11,546 nucleotides of DNA from Burkholderiales bacterium (GCA_026125625.1 JAHCKU010000057.1:1-11546), one strand, 5' to 3'; counted from the first letter of the stretch, positions 1 to 6,987 are shown. The notes: generated by a model from the sequence alone, not told the origin. Numbers and translations are program-made.

Positions 1-2
1 CC

Positions 3-779
3 ACGACGCATGTAAGCCAGGACGTGGCACGCCAGTCGGACGACCTGAGCGCTGCCGCTGCGTCCATCCAGGAGGTGACGGTGAGCATCACGCACATCGC
101 GGACGTCGTGAAGGATTCCGAAACCGTGCTGGCAAGCGCAGACGTGCGTTCGGCCGAGAGCGCGGAATCCGTCGAGCGGGTCAAGCGGGAAATCGCGCGG
201 GTCGCGGACACGATGGGCCACCTGTCGACGGTGGTGAGCCGCCTTGGCAGCCGGTCGGAGGAAATCGCGGGCATCGTGGGTGCGATCAAGGACATTGCCG
301 ATCAGACCAACCTGCTGGCGCTGAACGCAGCCATCGAAGCGGCGCGTGCCGGAGAACAGGGCCGCGGCTTCGCAGTGGTGGCGGACGAGGTACGCAAGCT
401 GGCGGAGCGCACATCGCAGGCGACGGTGGAGATCGGTCGGATGATCGAGTCGATCCGCACGGAGATGGGAAGCGCGGTAAGCGGGATGAGCGAGGCGCAG
501 GATATCGTGTCCTCGAGCGTGTCGCTGGTGGAGGTCGCGACCGACGGAATTCAGGGAATCCGGGCGCAGATGAGCGACGTGGTGTCACGAATGAAGGACA
601 TTTCGGGTGCCACGGCCGAGCAAGCGGCCGCAACCAACGACATGGCGCAGCGCGCGGAGCAGGTCAACGTTGTGATCCAGGCGAGCAGCGCGGCACTGCG
701 CGAAACCGAATCCTCGCTGCAAGCCACGAGCGAGCGCGCCGAGAGCCTGGGCCGATCGGTTGCGAGATTCCGGCTATGA
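3..779 (+). CDS. Methyl-accepting chemotaxis protein, C-terminal signalling domain (5' end outside window)
   Basis: The frame is open from base 3 to the TGA at 777-779 and shows 258 residues, so this is the tail of a longer receptor. At visible residues about 97-125 lies the highly conserved MCP hairpin tip, including QTNLLALNAAIEAARAGE followed by GRGFAVVADEVRKLAERT. This tip contacts CheA and CheW in the chemoreceptor array at the inner membrane. Both sides are Ala/Glu/Ser/Gln-rich heptads typical of the antiparallel cytoplasmic coiled coil. Ligand-binding domain, membrane segments and HAMP domain would lie upstream, so the signal sensed cannot be stated. The protein ends in ...SVARFRL without an NWETF-type CheR/CheB tether. 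A GTG at 24 is only an internal codon of the open frame. Family assignment is near certain. Confidence 0.96.
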   Translation, partial: TTHVSQDVARQSDDLSAAAASIQEVTVSITHIADVVKDSETVLASADVRSAESAESVERVKREIARVADTMGHLSTVVSRLGSRSEEIAGIVGAIKDIADQTNLLALNAAIEAARAGEQGRGFAVVADEVRKLAERTSQATVEIGRMIESIRTEMGSAVSGMSEAQDIVSSSVSLVEVATDGIQGIRAQMSDVVSRMKDISGATAEQAAATNDMAQRAEQVNVVIQASSAALRETESSLQATSERAESLGRSVARFRL

Positions 780-828
780 ATGCCCGGCGCGGTTCGATCT
801 CCGAGGGTCAGTAGAGTGCGCAGTTACT

Positions 829-849
829 GAACGCTCGGGCAGCGTTCTT
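829..849 (+). terminator. Possible weak terminator hairpin after the chemoreceptor gene
   Basis: A perfect 7-bp inverted repeat, GAACGCT (829-835) and AGCGTTC (841-847), encloses a 5-base loop 50 bases after the receptor stop. Only a short T/C tail follows, with no T-run, so intrinsic termination is uncertain. It also lies just beyond the decayed minus-strand genes. Confidence 0.3.
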
Positions 850-859
850 CACGCATGCG

Positions 860-907
860 TCAGCAAGCTCGCCGCTCAGGTGCGAAACGGGCGGCGGTGG
901 TGTTCAT
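860..907 (-). pseudogene. Remnant of the 5' end of a gene downstream of the crotonase fragment
   Basis: On the minus strand, 36 bases after the crotonase stop, a purine-rich ribosome-binding site (GGGGAGA) precedes an ATG at 905-907. That start opens only 15 codons (MNTTAARFAPERRAC) before a TGA at 860-862. The good translation signal followed at once by a stop suggests the first codons of a third gene in the old regulator-crotonase operon, the rest deleted or scrambled. The product is too short to identify. It could also be a chance start. Confidence 0.35.
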
Positions 908-943
908 GTCTGTCTCCCCTTTGGGTGCTGGGTGCGAGGGAAT

Positions 944-1165
944 TCAGGTGCCGTTGAAACGGGTGCGGCGCTTGTCGTGGAAGGCCTCCACACCTTCGCG
1001 GAAATCGTTGGAGCTGCGCAAGCGCGAGTAGCAGTGACTTTCGAGCTCGATGGCGATCGGCAGCGATGGGCCCCCGGTATCGTTGAGCAGCTTCTTGGCG
1101 GTGCGCTGAGCCAGCGGCGAGAAGCCTCGCAGTTCGCCGACCAGCGCGTCGGTGACGGCTTCCAG
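944..1165 (-). pseudogene. C-terminal fragment of an enoyl-CoA hydratase/isomerase (crotonase) family protein
   Basis: Reading the minus strand in the frame that ends at the TGA 944-946 gives about 73 residues. They contain GFSPLAQRTAKKLLND, then a segment ending in FREGVEAFHDKRRTRFNGT. This is the usual crotonase tail: the helix after the active site with 'SPLA...AK..LN', then the 'F.EG..AF..KR.P.F.G' terminal segment. The oxyanion-hole half of the fold is absent. At about 1165 homology switches abruptly to an AraC-type regulator in another frame, with no start codon or ribosome site between them, so the fragment should not be translated as a hydratase. The simplest reading is a deletion that removed the regulator's 3' end and the first two thirds of the hydratase gene. 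Intact homologues act in acyl-CoA beta-oxidation-like pathways; the exact substrate is unknown. Confidence 0.8.
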
Positions 1166-1604
1166 TGGGAGACGTCGCCCGCCGAATCCTGGCTGCGGGT
1201 AAGGTGCCCGATCGCAGCCTCGATGCGCAGCACATCGACATAGACCAGAAGAGTAACCCGTGTGTCACGCTGAAACAGCGTGAAGAAATGCGCTCGCGAC
1301 AAGCCAGTGGAGGCGGCCAGGCCGTCGACATCGAGTTCCCGCGCCATGCCTTGGCGCATCAGCCCGATGACTTGGCGAATGCGCGGGTCCATGGCCACCG
1401 GGAGCTTACTGCGCAGCAGGCTGGACAGGTCGCGCCAACCCGAGTAGCTCTCGACCATGGCGATGATGAGAAGGTGCTGTCGGCGCCACCTGCCTTGATG
1501 AGAGTGTGGCAATGGTGATGGGCGTGACTCACCAGCGGCACGTCCATGTCGAGCAAGGCGACACGGCCAAAGCGGCCCTGGAAGATTTTGATGGCAGAAG
1601 ACAA
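1165..1604 (-). pseudogene. Degraded AraC-family transcriptional regulator
   Basis: A minus-strand start, TTG at 1602-1604 with AGGAG seven bases upstream, gives MSSAIKIFQGRFGRVALLDMD and a His-rich stretch (HAHHHCHTLIKAGGADS). This resembles the cupin-like N-terminus of one AraC subfamily. Near 1470-1485 homology jumps to another frame (LLIIAMVESYSGW), with the intervening cupin strands missing: a deletion plus frameshift. The second frame continues with an AraC-type first helix-turn-helix, LDVDGLAASTGLSRAHFFTLF, then VDVLRIEAAIGHLTRS. It stops resembling AraC after GDVSH, at the start of the second helix-turn-helix, where crotonase sequence begins in a third frame (about 1165). With the effector domain gutted and one of two DNA-binding motifs lost, the gene is almost certainly inactive. 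It probably once controlled the adjacent hydratase operon. Confidence 0.8.
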
Positions 1605-1660
1605 AGGCAGACTCCTGCGACCAAGTCAAATTGGTTGAGGTCCGGTGCCCTTGAACGGGG

Positions 1661-1674
1661 TTGTCACACGACAA
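1661..1674. promoter_or_regulatory. Palindrome overlapping the -35 box (candidate operator)
   Basis: TTGTC-ACAC-GACAA is a perfect inverted repeat with 5-bp arms covering the whole -35 hexamer. A second small inverted repeat, CAAT-TCC-ATTG (1672-1682), abuts it. The position suits a repressor site. No intact regulator gene is next to it, so the binding protein is unknown. Confidence 0.4.
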
Positions 1675-1690
1675 TTCCATTGAATATATT
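1661..1690 (+). promoter_or_regulatory. Sigma70-like promoter for the glucoamylase operon
   Basis: TTGTCA (1661-1666) and TATATT (1685-1690) each match the sigma70 consensus at five of six positions, with an 18-base spacer. The region is conspicuously AT-rich for this window. A transcript would start near 1697, leaving about 40 bases of leader before the ATG at 1736. This supports the 1736 start over the in-frame TTG at 1661, which would lie inside the promoter. Confidence 0.6.
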
Positions 1691-1735
1691 GCTGCTGGCG
1701 GCATACCGGCGGTGCCGAGTGGTAAGCTCACCAGA

Positions 1736-4168
1736 ATGCCGAACATTTCATCATTCGATGCTCCCGGTTGCCCGGGGCTCGATCCACGCTGGACATCCAG
1801 CGCCAAGTGCGGTGTCGGGACGTCGCTCGGATCAGGCGGACGGATCTGGTTCACCGTCAGCCACGGGATACTCAACGAGATCTACTATCCGCGGGTTGAT
1901 CAGGCCTGCACGCGCGACATGGGCTTCATCGTCACCGGCACGGACGGATTTCTGTCGGAGGAGAAGCGCCACGCTCATCACCAGATCGCCTGGCTGGTGG
2001 ACGGCGTGCCAGCCTTTCGCCTGACGAACACCTGTCTGCACGGCCGCTACCGCATCGACAAGGAGATTCTCGCCGACCCGCGGCGTGAGGTTGTTCTGCA
2101 GCGCATCCGGTTCACGCCTCTGCAGGGTACGCTTGCCGACTATGCGATGTTTGCCCTGTGCGCGCCGCACCTTGCCAATGGCGGCGGCGACAACACCGCC
2201 TGGCTCGGCGAGATGCGCGGCAGGCCGATGCTGTTCGCCGAGCGCAACGGCGCCGCGCTGGCGATGGCCTGCTCCATTGCCTGGCACAAACGATCAGTGG
2301 GATTCGTCGGCTGTTCCGATGGCTGGCAGGACCTGTGGCGCCATCACCGCATGGAGTGGAGCTACGACCGCGCCACACGGGGCAATGTCGCGCTGACCGG
2401 CGAAGTCGATCTGGATGCGTGTGGCGGTGAGTTTTCGATCGCCATCGGCTTTGGACGCAGCTTCAGTGAAGCAGCGCATCGCGTGGCGGCGAGCCTGTTT
2501 GACGGCTTCGACCAGGCCGCCGCCGAGTACGCAAGGCACTGGCAAGCATGGCAGCACACGCTGCGCCCTCTGGCGGGCGGGACGCCACAGGTGCGCGATC
2601 TCTACCGTCTCTCCACCGCGGTGGTGCGCACCCATGAGTCGCAGCACTTTCCGGGGGCATTCATCGCCAGCCTTTCCATCCCCTGGGGTGCATCGAAGGG
2701 CGACGGCGATCTGGGTGGCTATCATCTGGTATGGCCGCGCGATCTCGTCGAGAGCGTAGGCGGGCTGCTCGCCGCCGGCGCATGCAGTGACGTCCATCGT
2801 GCGCTGCGTTATCTCGCCGTCACGCAGGAAGCAGACGGGCATTGGCCACAGAACATGTGGCTCGACGGCACCGCCTACTGGCATGGCATCCAGATGGATG
2901 AAACCGGCTTCCCGATTTTGCTCGTCGACCTGGCGATGCGGCACGGGCTGCTCAATGATGCCGAGCGGTTGCGCCTCTGGCCCATGGTGCGCCGTGCCGC
3001 CGGGTTCCTGACGCGCAACGGTCCGGTCACGCAACAGGATCGCTGGGAAGAGGATCCGGGCTACTCGCCCTTCACGCTGGCGGTCGAAGTGGCGGCGCTG
3101 CTTTGCGCGGCCGATCTCGCGCAACTGCACGAGCCGGCGCTGGCCGAATATCTCAGGGACACAGCCGACGCCTGGAACGACTGCATCGAGCGCTGGACCT
3201 ATGTCGTGGGCACCCCGCTCGCGAACCGGATTGGCGTCGAGGGTTACTACGTGCGCATCGCACCCCCCGAGGTGGCCGAGGCCGCTTCACCAACCACCGG
3301 CTTCGTGCCGATCAAGAATCGACCGCCCGCGCAGAGCCGCGCGCCGGCCGCAGAGATAGTGAGTCCCGATGCGCTGGCACTGGTGCGATTCGGGCTGCGG
3401 GCTGCCGACGATCCGCGCATCACCCACACGGTCAAGGTCATTGATGCCCTGCTCAAGGTGGCGACGCCGAACGGTCCGGCCTGGCGCCGCTACAACGGTG
3501 ATGGCTACGGCGAGCACGAAAATGGCACCGCCTTCGATGGCACGGGGATCGGCCGGCCCTGGCCACTGCTGACCGGCGAGCGCGCGCACTACGAACTCGC
3601 CGCCGGCCGCCCGGCGCAAGCCGAAGCCCTGCGCACGGCTTTCGCGAGCTTTGCCAACGAAGGGGGATTGTTGCCCGAGCAGGTCTGGGATGCACCCGAT
3701 CGACCTGAGCAGGCATTGTATTTCGGCAAGGCCTCCGGCTCGGCCATGCCGCTCACCTGGGCACACGCCGAGTACCTCAAGCTCTGCCGCTCGCTCGACG
3801 ACGGCCAGGTGTTCGATACACCGCCACAACCCATCAAGCGCTACCAGGAACAGAAGGTCGTGTCGCCATTCTGGATCTGGCGCTTCAATCACAAGTGTAG
3901 GTCGGTTCCGGCCGGCAAGCGACTGCGCATCGAGGTCCTGGCGCCTGCGCTGGTGCATGCAAGCGTCGACGGCTGGCAAACCGTAACGGATCTGGCGACG
4001 CGCGACACCGGGATTGGCATCCATGGGGTCGATATCGCAACAGAAACTCTGCCGGAGGGTGCACAGATCGACTTCACCTTTTACTGGCCACTCGCCAAAC
4101 GGTGGGAGGGCGTCGACTATTCGGTTCGCATCGCCCCACCACTGCCCGACGGAGGCGGACTTCGATGA
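1736..4168 (+). CDS. GH15 glucoamylase-type glycoside hydrolase (glucan 1,4-alpha-glucosidase), cytoplasmic
   Basis: Predicted to release glucose from alpha-glucans by inverting hydrolysis. It is 810 residues from the ATG at 1736, which sits about 40 bases after the promoter but has only a weak ribosome site. Residues 1 to about 270 form the beta-sandwich N-domain of bacterial glucoamylases and glucodextranases (GLDPRWTSSAK, then WFTVSHGILNEIYYPRVDQA). The (alpha/alpha)6 catalytic domain follows, with WPRD at 333-336, QMDETG at 386-391, RWEEDPGYSP at 436-445 holding the likely general acid (E438/E439), and GRPWPLLTGERAHYEL with the likely base E615. About 110 further residues form a beta-rich C-terminal extension. 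No signal peptide is seen, so it should act on internal glucan such as glycogen or imported oligosaccharide. It overlaps zwf by ATGA. Some bacterial GH15 enzymes are trehalases or glucodextranases, so exact substrate is unproven. Confidence 0.92.
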   Translation: MPNISSFDAPGCPGLDPRWTSSAKCGVGTSLGSGGRIWFTVSHGILNEIYYPRVDQACTRDMGFIVTGTDGFLSEEKRHAHHQIAWLVDGVPAFRLTNTCLHGRYRIDKEILADPRREVVLQRIRFTPLQGTLADYAMFALCAPHLANGGGDNTAWLGEMRGRPMLFAERNGAALAMACSIAWHKRSVGFVGCSDGWQDLWRHHRMEWSYDRATRGNVALTGEVDLDACGGEFSIAIGFGRSFSEAAHRVAASLFDGFDQAAAEYARHWQAWQHTLRPLAGGTPQVRDLYRLSTAVVRTHESQHFPGAFIASLSIPWGASKGDGDLGGYHLVWPRDLVESVGGLLAAGACSDVHRALRYLAVTQEADGHWPQNMWLDGTAYWHGIQMDETGFPILLVDLAMRHGLLNDAERLRLWPMVRRAAGFLTRNGPVTQQDRWEEDPGYSPFTLAVEVAALLCAADLAQLHEPALAEYLRDTADAWNDCIERWTYVVGTPLANRIGVEGYYVRIAPPEVAEAASPTTGFVPIKNRPPAQSRAPAAEIVSPDALALVRFGLRAADDPRITHTVKVIDALLKVATPNGPAWRRYNGDGYGEHENGTAFDGTGIGRPWPLLTGERAHYELAAGRPAQAEALRTAFASFANEGGLLPEQVWDAPDRPEQALYFGKASGSAMPLTWAHAEYLKLCRSLDDGQVFDTPPQPIKRYQEQKVVSPFWIWRFNHKCRSVPAGKRLRIEVLAPALVHASVDGWQTVTDLATRDTGIGIHGVDIATETLPEGAQIDFTFYWPLAKRWEGVDYSVRIAPPLPDGGGLR

Positions 4169-5547
4169 ATCACGCTGCCCATGCTGATGCACTGGTCTTC
4201 TTCGGCGCCACCGGCGATCTTGCCTACAAGAAGATATTCCCGGCGTTGCAGGCGATGATTCGCCGCGGGCATCTCGAGGTACCCATCATCGGTGTCGCCA
4301 AGTCGGGATTCACGCTCGATCGCCTGCGTGAACGTGTCGTCGCCAGCCTGCAGGAGTATGGCCATGGCCTGGGCGATGCCTCCTCCGGCAAGCTCATTGG
4401 GCTGCTGCGCTACATCGACGGCGACTACAACGAGCCCTCAACGTTTGCCGCGCTCCGTGAAGCGCTCGGCAGCGCACATCGACCCGCCCACTATCTCGCC
4501 ATCCCGCCGCACATGTTCCCGGTGGTCATCGACAACCTCAAGCGCAGCCGGTGCGCGATGAATGCGCGCATCATCGTCGAGAAACCCTTTGGCCGCGACC
4601 TTGCCTCCGCCCGCCGTCTCAACAAGATTGTCCACACCGTGTTTTCCGAGTCGCAGGTGTTCCGCATCGACCATTATCTCGGCAAGGAGGCCGTGCAAAA
4701 CCTCATTGTGTTCCGCTTTGCGAACACCTTCCTCGAGCCCATCTGGAATCGCAACTACGTCGAGAGCGTGCAAATCACCATGGCCGAGAGTTTCGGCGTC
4801 GAAGGCCGCGGCGCGTTCTACGATGAGGTGGGCGCCATTCGCGACGTCGTGGAGAATCATCTCATGCAGGTGGTCGGGTTCCTCGCGATGGAGCCACCGG
4901 CAACCACGCATCACGAATCAATCCGCGACGAGATCGTGAAGGTATTTCGTCAGACGCGGCCACTTGCGCCGGCCGATGTCGTGCGCGGACAGTTCGATGG
5001 CTACCGCGAGGAGCATGGCGTCGCCCCTGCATCCAACGTCGAGACCTTCGCCGCGCTGCGTCTTGCCATCGATTCGTGGCGCTGGGACGGCGTGCCCTTT
5101 TTCATTCGTGCCGGCAAGTGCCTGCCAGTCACAGCCACAGAAGTGGTCGTGCAGCTCAAACGTCCGCCCGTGATCCGCCTTGCACCCGGCAAGGGGAACC
5201 ATGTGCGACTGCGGCTCACACCAGAATTGAGCATCGGCCTCGGTGCGCAGGTGAAGATTCCGGGTGAAGAGCTGATCGGCGAACCGATCGAGCTTGCGCT
5301 GGTTCATCATGCTTCGGGTGAGGAGATGACGGCCTACGAACGACTGATCGGCGACGCACTGGCTGGCGATGCGACGCTGTTTGCGCGTCAGGACGCGGTG
5401 GAAGCCGCGTGGACAGTGGTCGACCAAGTGGTCGACGAACCCACGCCGGTCCACAGCTACGCAAGGAACACCTGGGGCCCCGCGGCGGCCAATAAGCTCA
5501 CCACCGAAGTGGGCGGATGGGTGCAACCCACGGTGAGCGCAGTATGA
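4165..5547 (+). CDS. zwf: Glucose-6-phosphate 1-dehydrogenase
   Basis: Oxidises glucose 6-phosphate to 6-phosphogluconolactone with reduction of NADP(+), the entry to the oxidative pentose phosphate and Entner-Doudoroff routes. It is 460 residues, somewhat shorter than the usual 480-500. The ATG at 4165 overlaps the glucoamylase stop as ATGA and has GGAGG at 4151-4155. The N-terminal Rossmann motif GATGDLAYKK lies at 14-23, EKPFG at 139-143, and the substrate-binding/catalytic signature RIDHYLGKE at 167-175, with H170 and K174 in the positions seen in active enzymes. The later motif FFIRAGKCLP is also present. Translational coupling between a glucoamylase and a sugar kinase implies that it consumes glucose released and phosphorylated by its neighbours. 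Cofactor preference cannot be read from sequence alone. Confidence 0.97.
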   Translation: MNHAAHADALVFFGATGDLAYKKIFPALQAMIRRGHLEVPIIGVAKSGFTLDRLRERVVASLQEYGHGLGDASSGKLIGLLRYIDGDYNEPSTFAALREALGSAHRPAHYLAIPPHMFPVVIDNLKRSRCAMNARIIVEKPFGRDLASARRLNKIVHTVFSESQVFRIDHYLGKEAVQNLIVFRFANTFLEPIWNRNYVESVQITMAESFGVEGRGAFYDEVGAIRDVVENHLMQVVGFLAMEPPATTHHESIRDEIVKVFRQTRPLAPADVVRGQFDGYREEHGVAPASNVETFAALRLAIDSWRWDGVPFFIRAGKCLPVTATEVVVQLKRPPVIRLAPGKGNHVRLRLTPELSIGLGAQVKIPGEELIGEPIELALVHHASGEEMTAYERLIGDALAGDATLFARQDAVEAAWTVVDQVVDEPTPVHSYARNTWGPAAANKLTTEVGGWVQPTVSAV

Positions 5548-6230
5548 ATATCCTCACTATCGATATCGGGGGAACCCACGTCAAGATGCTCGCATCGGGT
5601 GCGAGGAAACCGCGTCGGTTCGACTCGGGGCCTGGCCTCACACCGCGGACTCTCGTCGAGAATGTGAAGAAGTCGACGAGTGATTGGCCCTGTCACGTCA
5701 TCTCGATCGGCTATCCGGGGCTCGTCGTGCATGGGCGAATTGCCGCAGAGCCCTGGAACCTCGGCCACGGTTGGGTGGGCTTCGCCTTTCGATCTGCCTT
5801 TGGCTGTCCGGTCAAAGTCATGAATGACGCGGCGATGCAGGCGCTCGGCAGCTATGAGGGCGGACGCATGCTGTTTCTGGGTCTCGGCACCGGACTCGGC
5901 TCAGCCATGATCGTGGATGGACAGATCACGCCAATGGAGCTCGCACACATGCCCTATCGCAAGGGCCGCAGCTATGAGGACTACGTGGGCGCCACGGGCC
6001 TCGCCCGCCTGGGCAAGCAGAAGTGGCGCAAGCACGTGCTGTCAGTCGTGGAGATCCTGCGCGCGGCGCTCGAACCAAATGACGTCGTCCTCGGCGGTGG
6101 CAACGCGAAGCGCTTGCGCAAGTTGCCGCAGGGCGTGCGGCTTGGGGCGAACAAAAATGCCTTCATCGGCGGGTTCCGGTTATGGCAGGCACCAGCAAAG
6201 GCGAAGTTGAAGACGAGGAGCGGACAATGA
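5544..6230 (+). CDS. ppgK: ROK-family sugar kinase, polyphosphate-glucokinase-like
   Basis: Likely phosphorylates glucose to glucose 6-phosphate for the zwf product. It has 228 residues from the ATG at 5544, which overlaps the zwf stop as ATGA and has a weak GGTGAG ribosome site six bases upstream. DIGGTHVK at about residues 7-14 is the phosphate-1 motif of the ASKHA fold. VMNDAAMQALG holds the predicted catalytic base D95, and LGLGTGLGSAM is the phosphate-2 loop. The zinc-binding cysteine cluster of typical ROK glucokinases and repressors is missing. Instead YEDYVGATGLARLG...W.KHV and LGGGNAK...AFIGGFRLW match the short polyphosphate-glucokinase branch. There is no helix-turn-helix, so it is an enzyme and not a ROK repressor. 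Whether the donor is polyphosphate, ATP or both is inference from subfamily resemblance. Confidence 0.85.
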   Translation: MNILTIDIGGTHVKMLASGARKPRRFDSGPGLTPRTLVENVKKSTSDWPCHVISIGYPGLVVHGRIAAEPWNLGHGWVGFAFRSAFGCPVKVMNDAAMQALGSYEGGRMLFLGLGTGLGSAMIVDGQITPMELAHMPYRKGRSYEDYVGATGLARLGKQKWRKHVLSVVEILRAALEPNDVVLGGGNAKRLRKLPQGVRLGANKNAFIGGFRLWQAPAKAKLKTRSGQ

Positions 6231-6367
6231 AGATTGGAATGATCGGGCTCGGCCGAATGGGAGCCAACATGGCGCGCGGGCTCCTGCACGCAGGCCATGA
6301 GTGCGTGGTGTTCGATCGATCGCAGCGGGCGGCTTTGTATCTTCAGCGCTCGGACCGGTTCAGGTAG
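6227..6367 (+). pseudogene. gnd: 6-phosphogluconate dehydrogenase, truncated after the NAD(P)-binding start
   Basis: An ATG at 6227 overlaps the kinase stop as ATGA and has GAGGAG seven bases upstream, so it begins as a fourth translationally coupled gene. The first residues, MKIGMIGLGRMGANMARGLL, contain the GxGxMG dinucleotide-binding motif of the Gnd / 3-hydroxyisobutyrate dehydrogenase superfamily. Resemblance continues to about residue 33 (CVVFDRS), then ends. The frame closes at a TAG (6365-6367) after 46 codons instead of the 300 or more of a full enzyme. No later part of the gene is recognisable in the window. The operon context favours decarboxylating 6-phosphogluconate dehydrogenase over the hydroxyisobutyrate relatives. 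The break lies next to sequence ending in an IS3 remnant, implicating transposition or a later deletion. Confidence 0.8.
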
Positions 6368-6497
6368 CCCGAGCAGCCTCTGGGATGTTTGAAGCCCGCC
6401 TCTGAGCACTAGGCACCTGAGCTGGACCGTCCTTATCTTGCAGCCCGAACGGTTGCAGGAACCTGAAGTTGGCATAGACAAGGATGGGCGAAAGTCC
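6330..6497. other. Unidentified sequence between broken gnd and the IS3 remnant
   Basis: About 165 bases where gnd homology has ended and transposase homology has not begun. On the minus strand the orfB frame stays open through it to 6360 (ILVYANFRFLQPFG and onward), but this part does not match the IS3 transposase sequence expected there. It may be the end of another mobile element, a deletion join, or chance. I recognise no gene, RNA or clear terminal repeat. Confidence 0.5.
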
Positions 6498-6569
6498 AGC
6501 CATCGGCGGCTGCGCACACATGGGCTCGACTCCGTACTGGTCGCGGTGGGCATCGATGAAGGCTACCAT
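6498..6569 (-). pseudogene. IS3-family transposase OrfB, 5' fragment
   Basis: An ATG at 6567-6569 overlaps the orfA TGA as TGATG and gives MVAFIDAHRDQYGVEPMCAQ, the usual beginning of the IS3 OrfB integrase. Homology ends after about 24 codons, before the HTH_21 and rve (DDE) domains. The frame stays open further, but the sequence no longer resembles a transposase. It is a 3'-truncated fragment. Confidence 0.78.
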
Positions 6570-6875
6570 CACTTCTCGCGCCGATCGAGCTCCGCCTGGG
6601 CGAAAAAAGCCGACGCCTTGCGCAGGATCCCGTTGGTCCGGCGCAGTTCCCTGTTCTCGCGCTCGAGCGCCTTGAGCCGCTCACGCTCATCGCTGGCCAG
6701 AGGCTAGGCTTGCCTCCAAGATCACGCTCGGCTTGCCGCACCCATTTGCGCAGCGTCTCGCTGGCGCGATCGAGGACATCGCCACCCACTGCGAGGCGTA
6801 CTCGTGCCGGTGCTCCAACACCAGCCCCACCGCACGCTCTTTGACTTCAGGGGAATGCCTGTTGGGCGTCTTCAT
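6569..6875 (-). pseudogene. IS3-family transposase OrfA, frameshifted
   Basis: From the ATG at 6873-6875 the minus strand reads MKTPNRHSPEVKERAVGLVLEH, then EYASQW, the start of a common IS3-family OrfA helix-turn-helix protein. Near 6745-6760 a small deletion shifts frame and ASETLRKWVRQAERD continues the recognition region. Near 6690-6705 a second shift occurs. The third frame carries the leucine-zipper-like part (SDERERLKALERENREL, then RRTNGILRKASAFFAQAELD) to the TGA at 6569-6571. Three frames are thus needed for one protein of about 100 residues. Such OrfA proteins bind the element ends, but this copy cannot make a functional one. Confidence 0.85.
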
Positions 6876-6987
6876 AGACCGGGTTCGAGACGAATTGTCC
6901 TGAGCCGGTGCGGTGATGTTGAATGCCGTGCATTTCGGATTCGGAGTGGGTTTCGGGTAAGTGTGCGTTGTCCTCGGCTACTGTCGT

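Larger units (their letters stand above)
6498..6875 (-). mobile_element. IS3-family insertion sequence remnant
   Basis: Holds a lesion-bearing orfA and the first codons of orfB in the usual overlapping IS3 arrangement, on the minus strand. The DDE catalytic part of orfB is entirely absent. No terminal inverted repeats could be identified, so the borders given are only those of the recognisable coding sequence; the orfA-side end probably lies somewhere in 6876-6987. The element cannot move by itself. It sits directly beyond the point where gnd is broken. Confidence 0.8.

Noticed and set aside
1661..1735. Upstream TTG start adding 25 residues to the glucoamylase
   Set aside because: The TTG coincides with the -35 box, no ribosome site precedes it, and GH15 homology begins at the ATG at 1736.
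904..1875. A 323-codon minus-strand frame reading as one protein
   Set aside because: Only its middle (about 1165-1480) resembles AraC. The N-terminal part is antisense to the glucoamylase promoter and start, and the C-terminal part is the crotonase tail out of frame.
2294..3130. A 278-codon minus-strand frame inside the glucoamylase gene
   Set aside because: Antisense shadow of high-GC coding DNA; no recognisable domain, while the plus strand carries all the catalytic motifs.
3287..4192. A 301-codon minus-strand frame inside the glucoamylase gene
   Set aside because: Antisense shadow with no family resemblance; it would oppose a well-supported operon.
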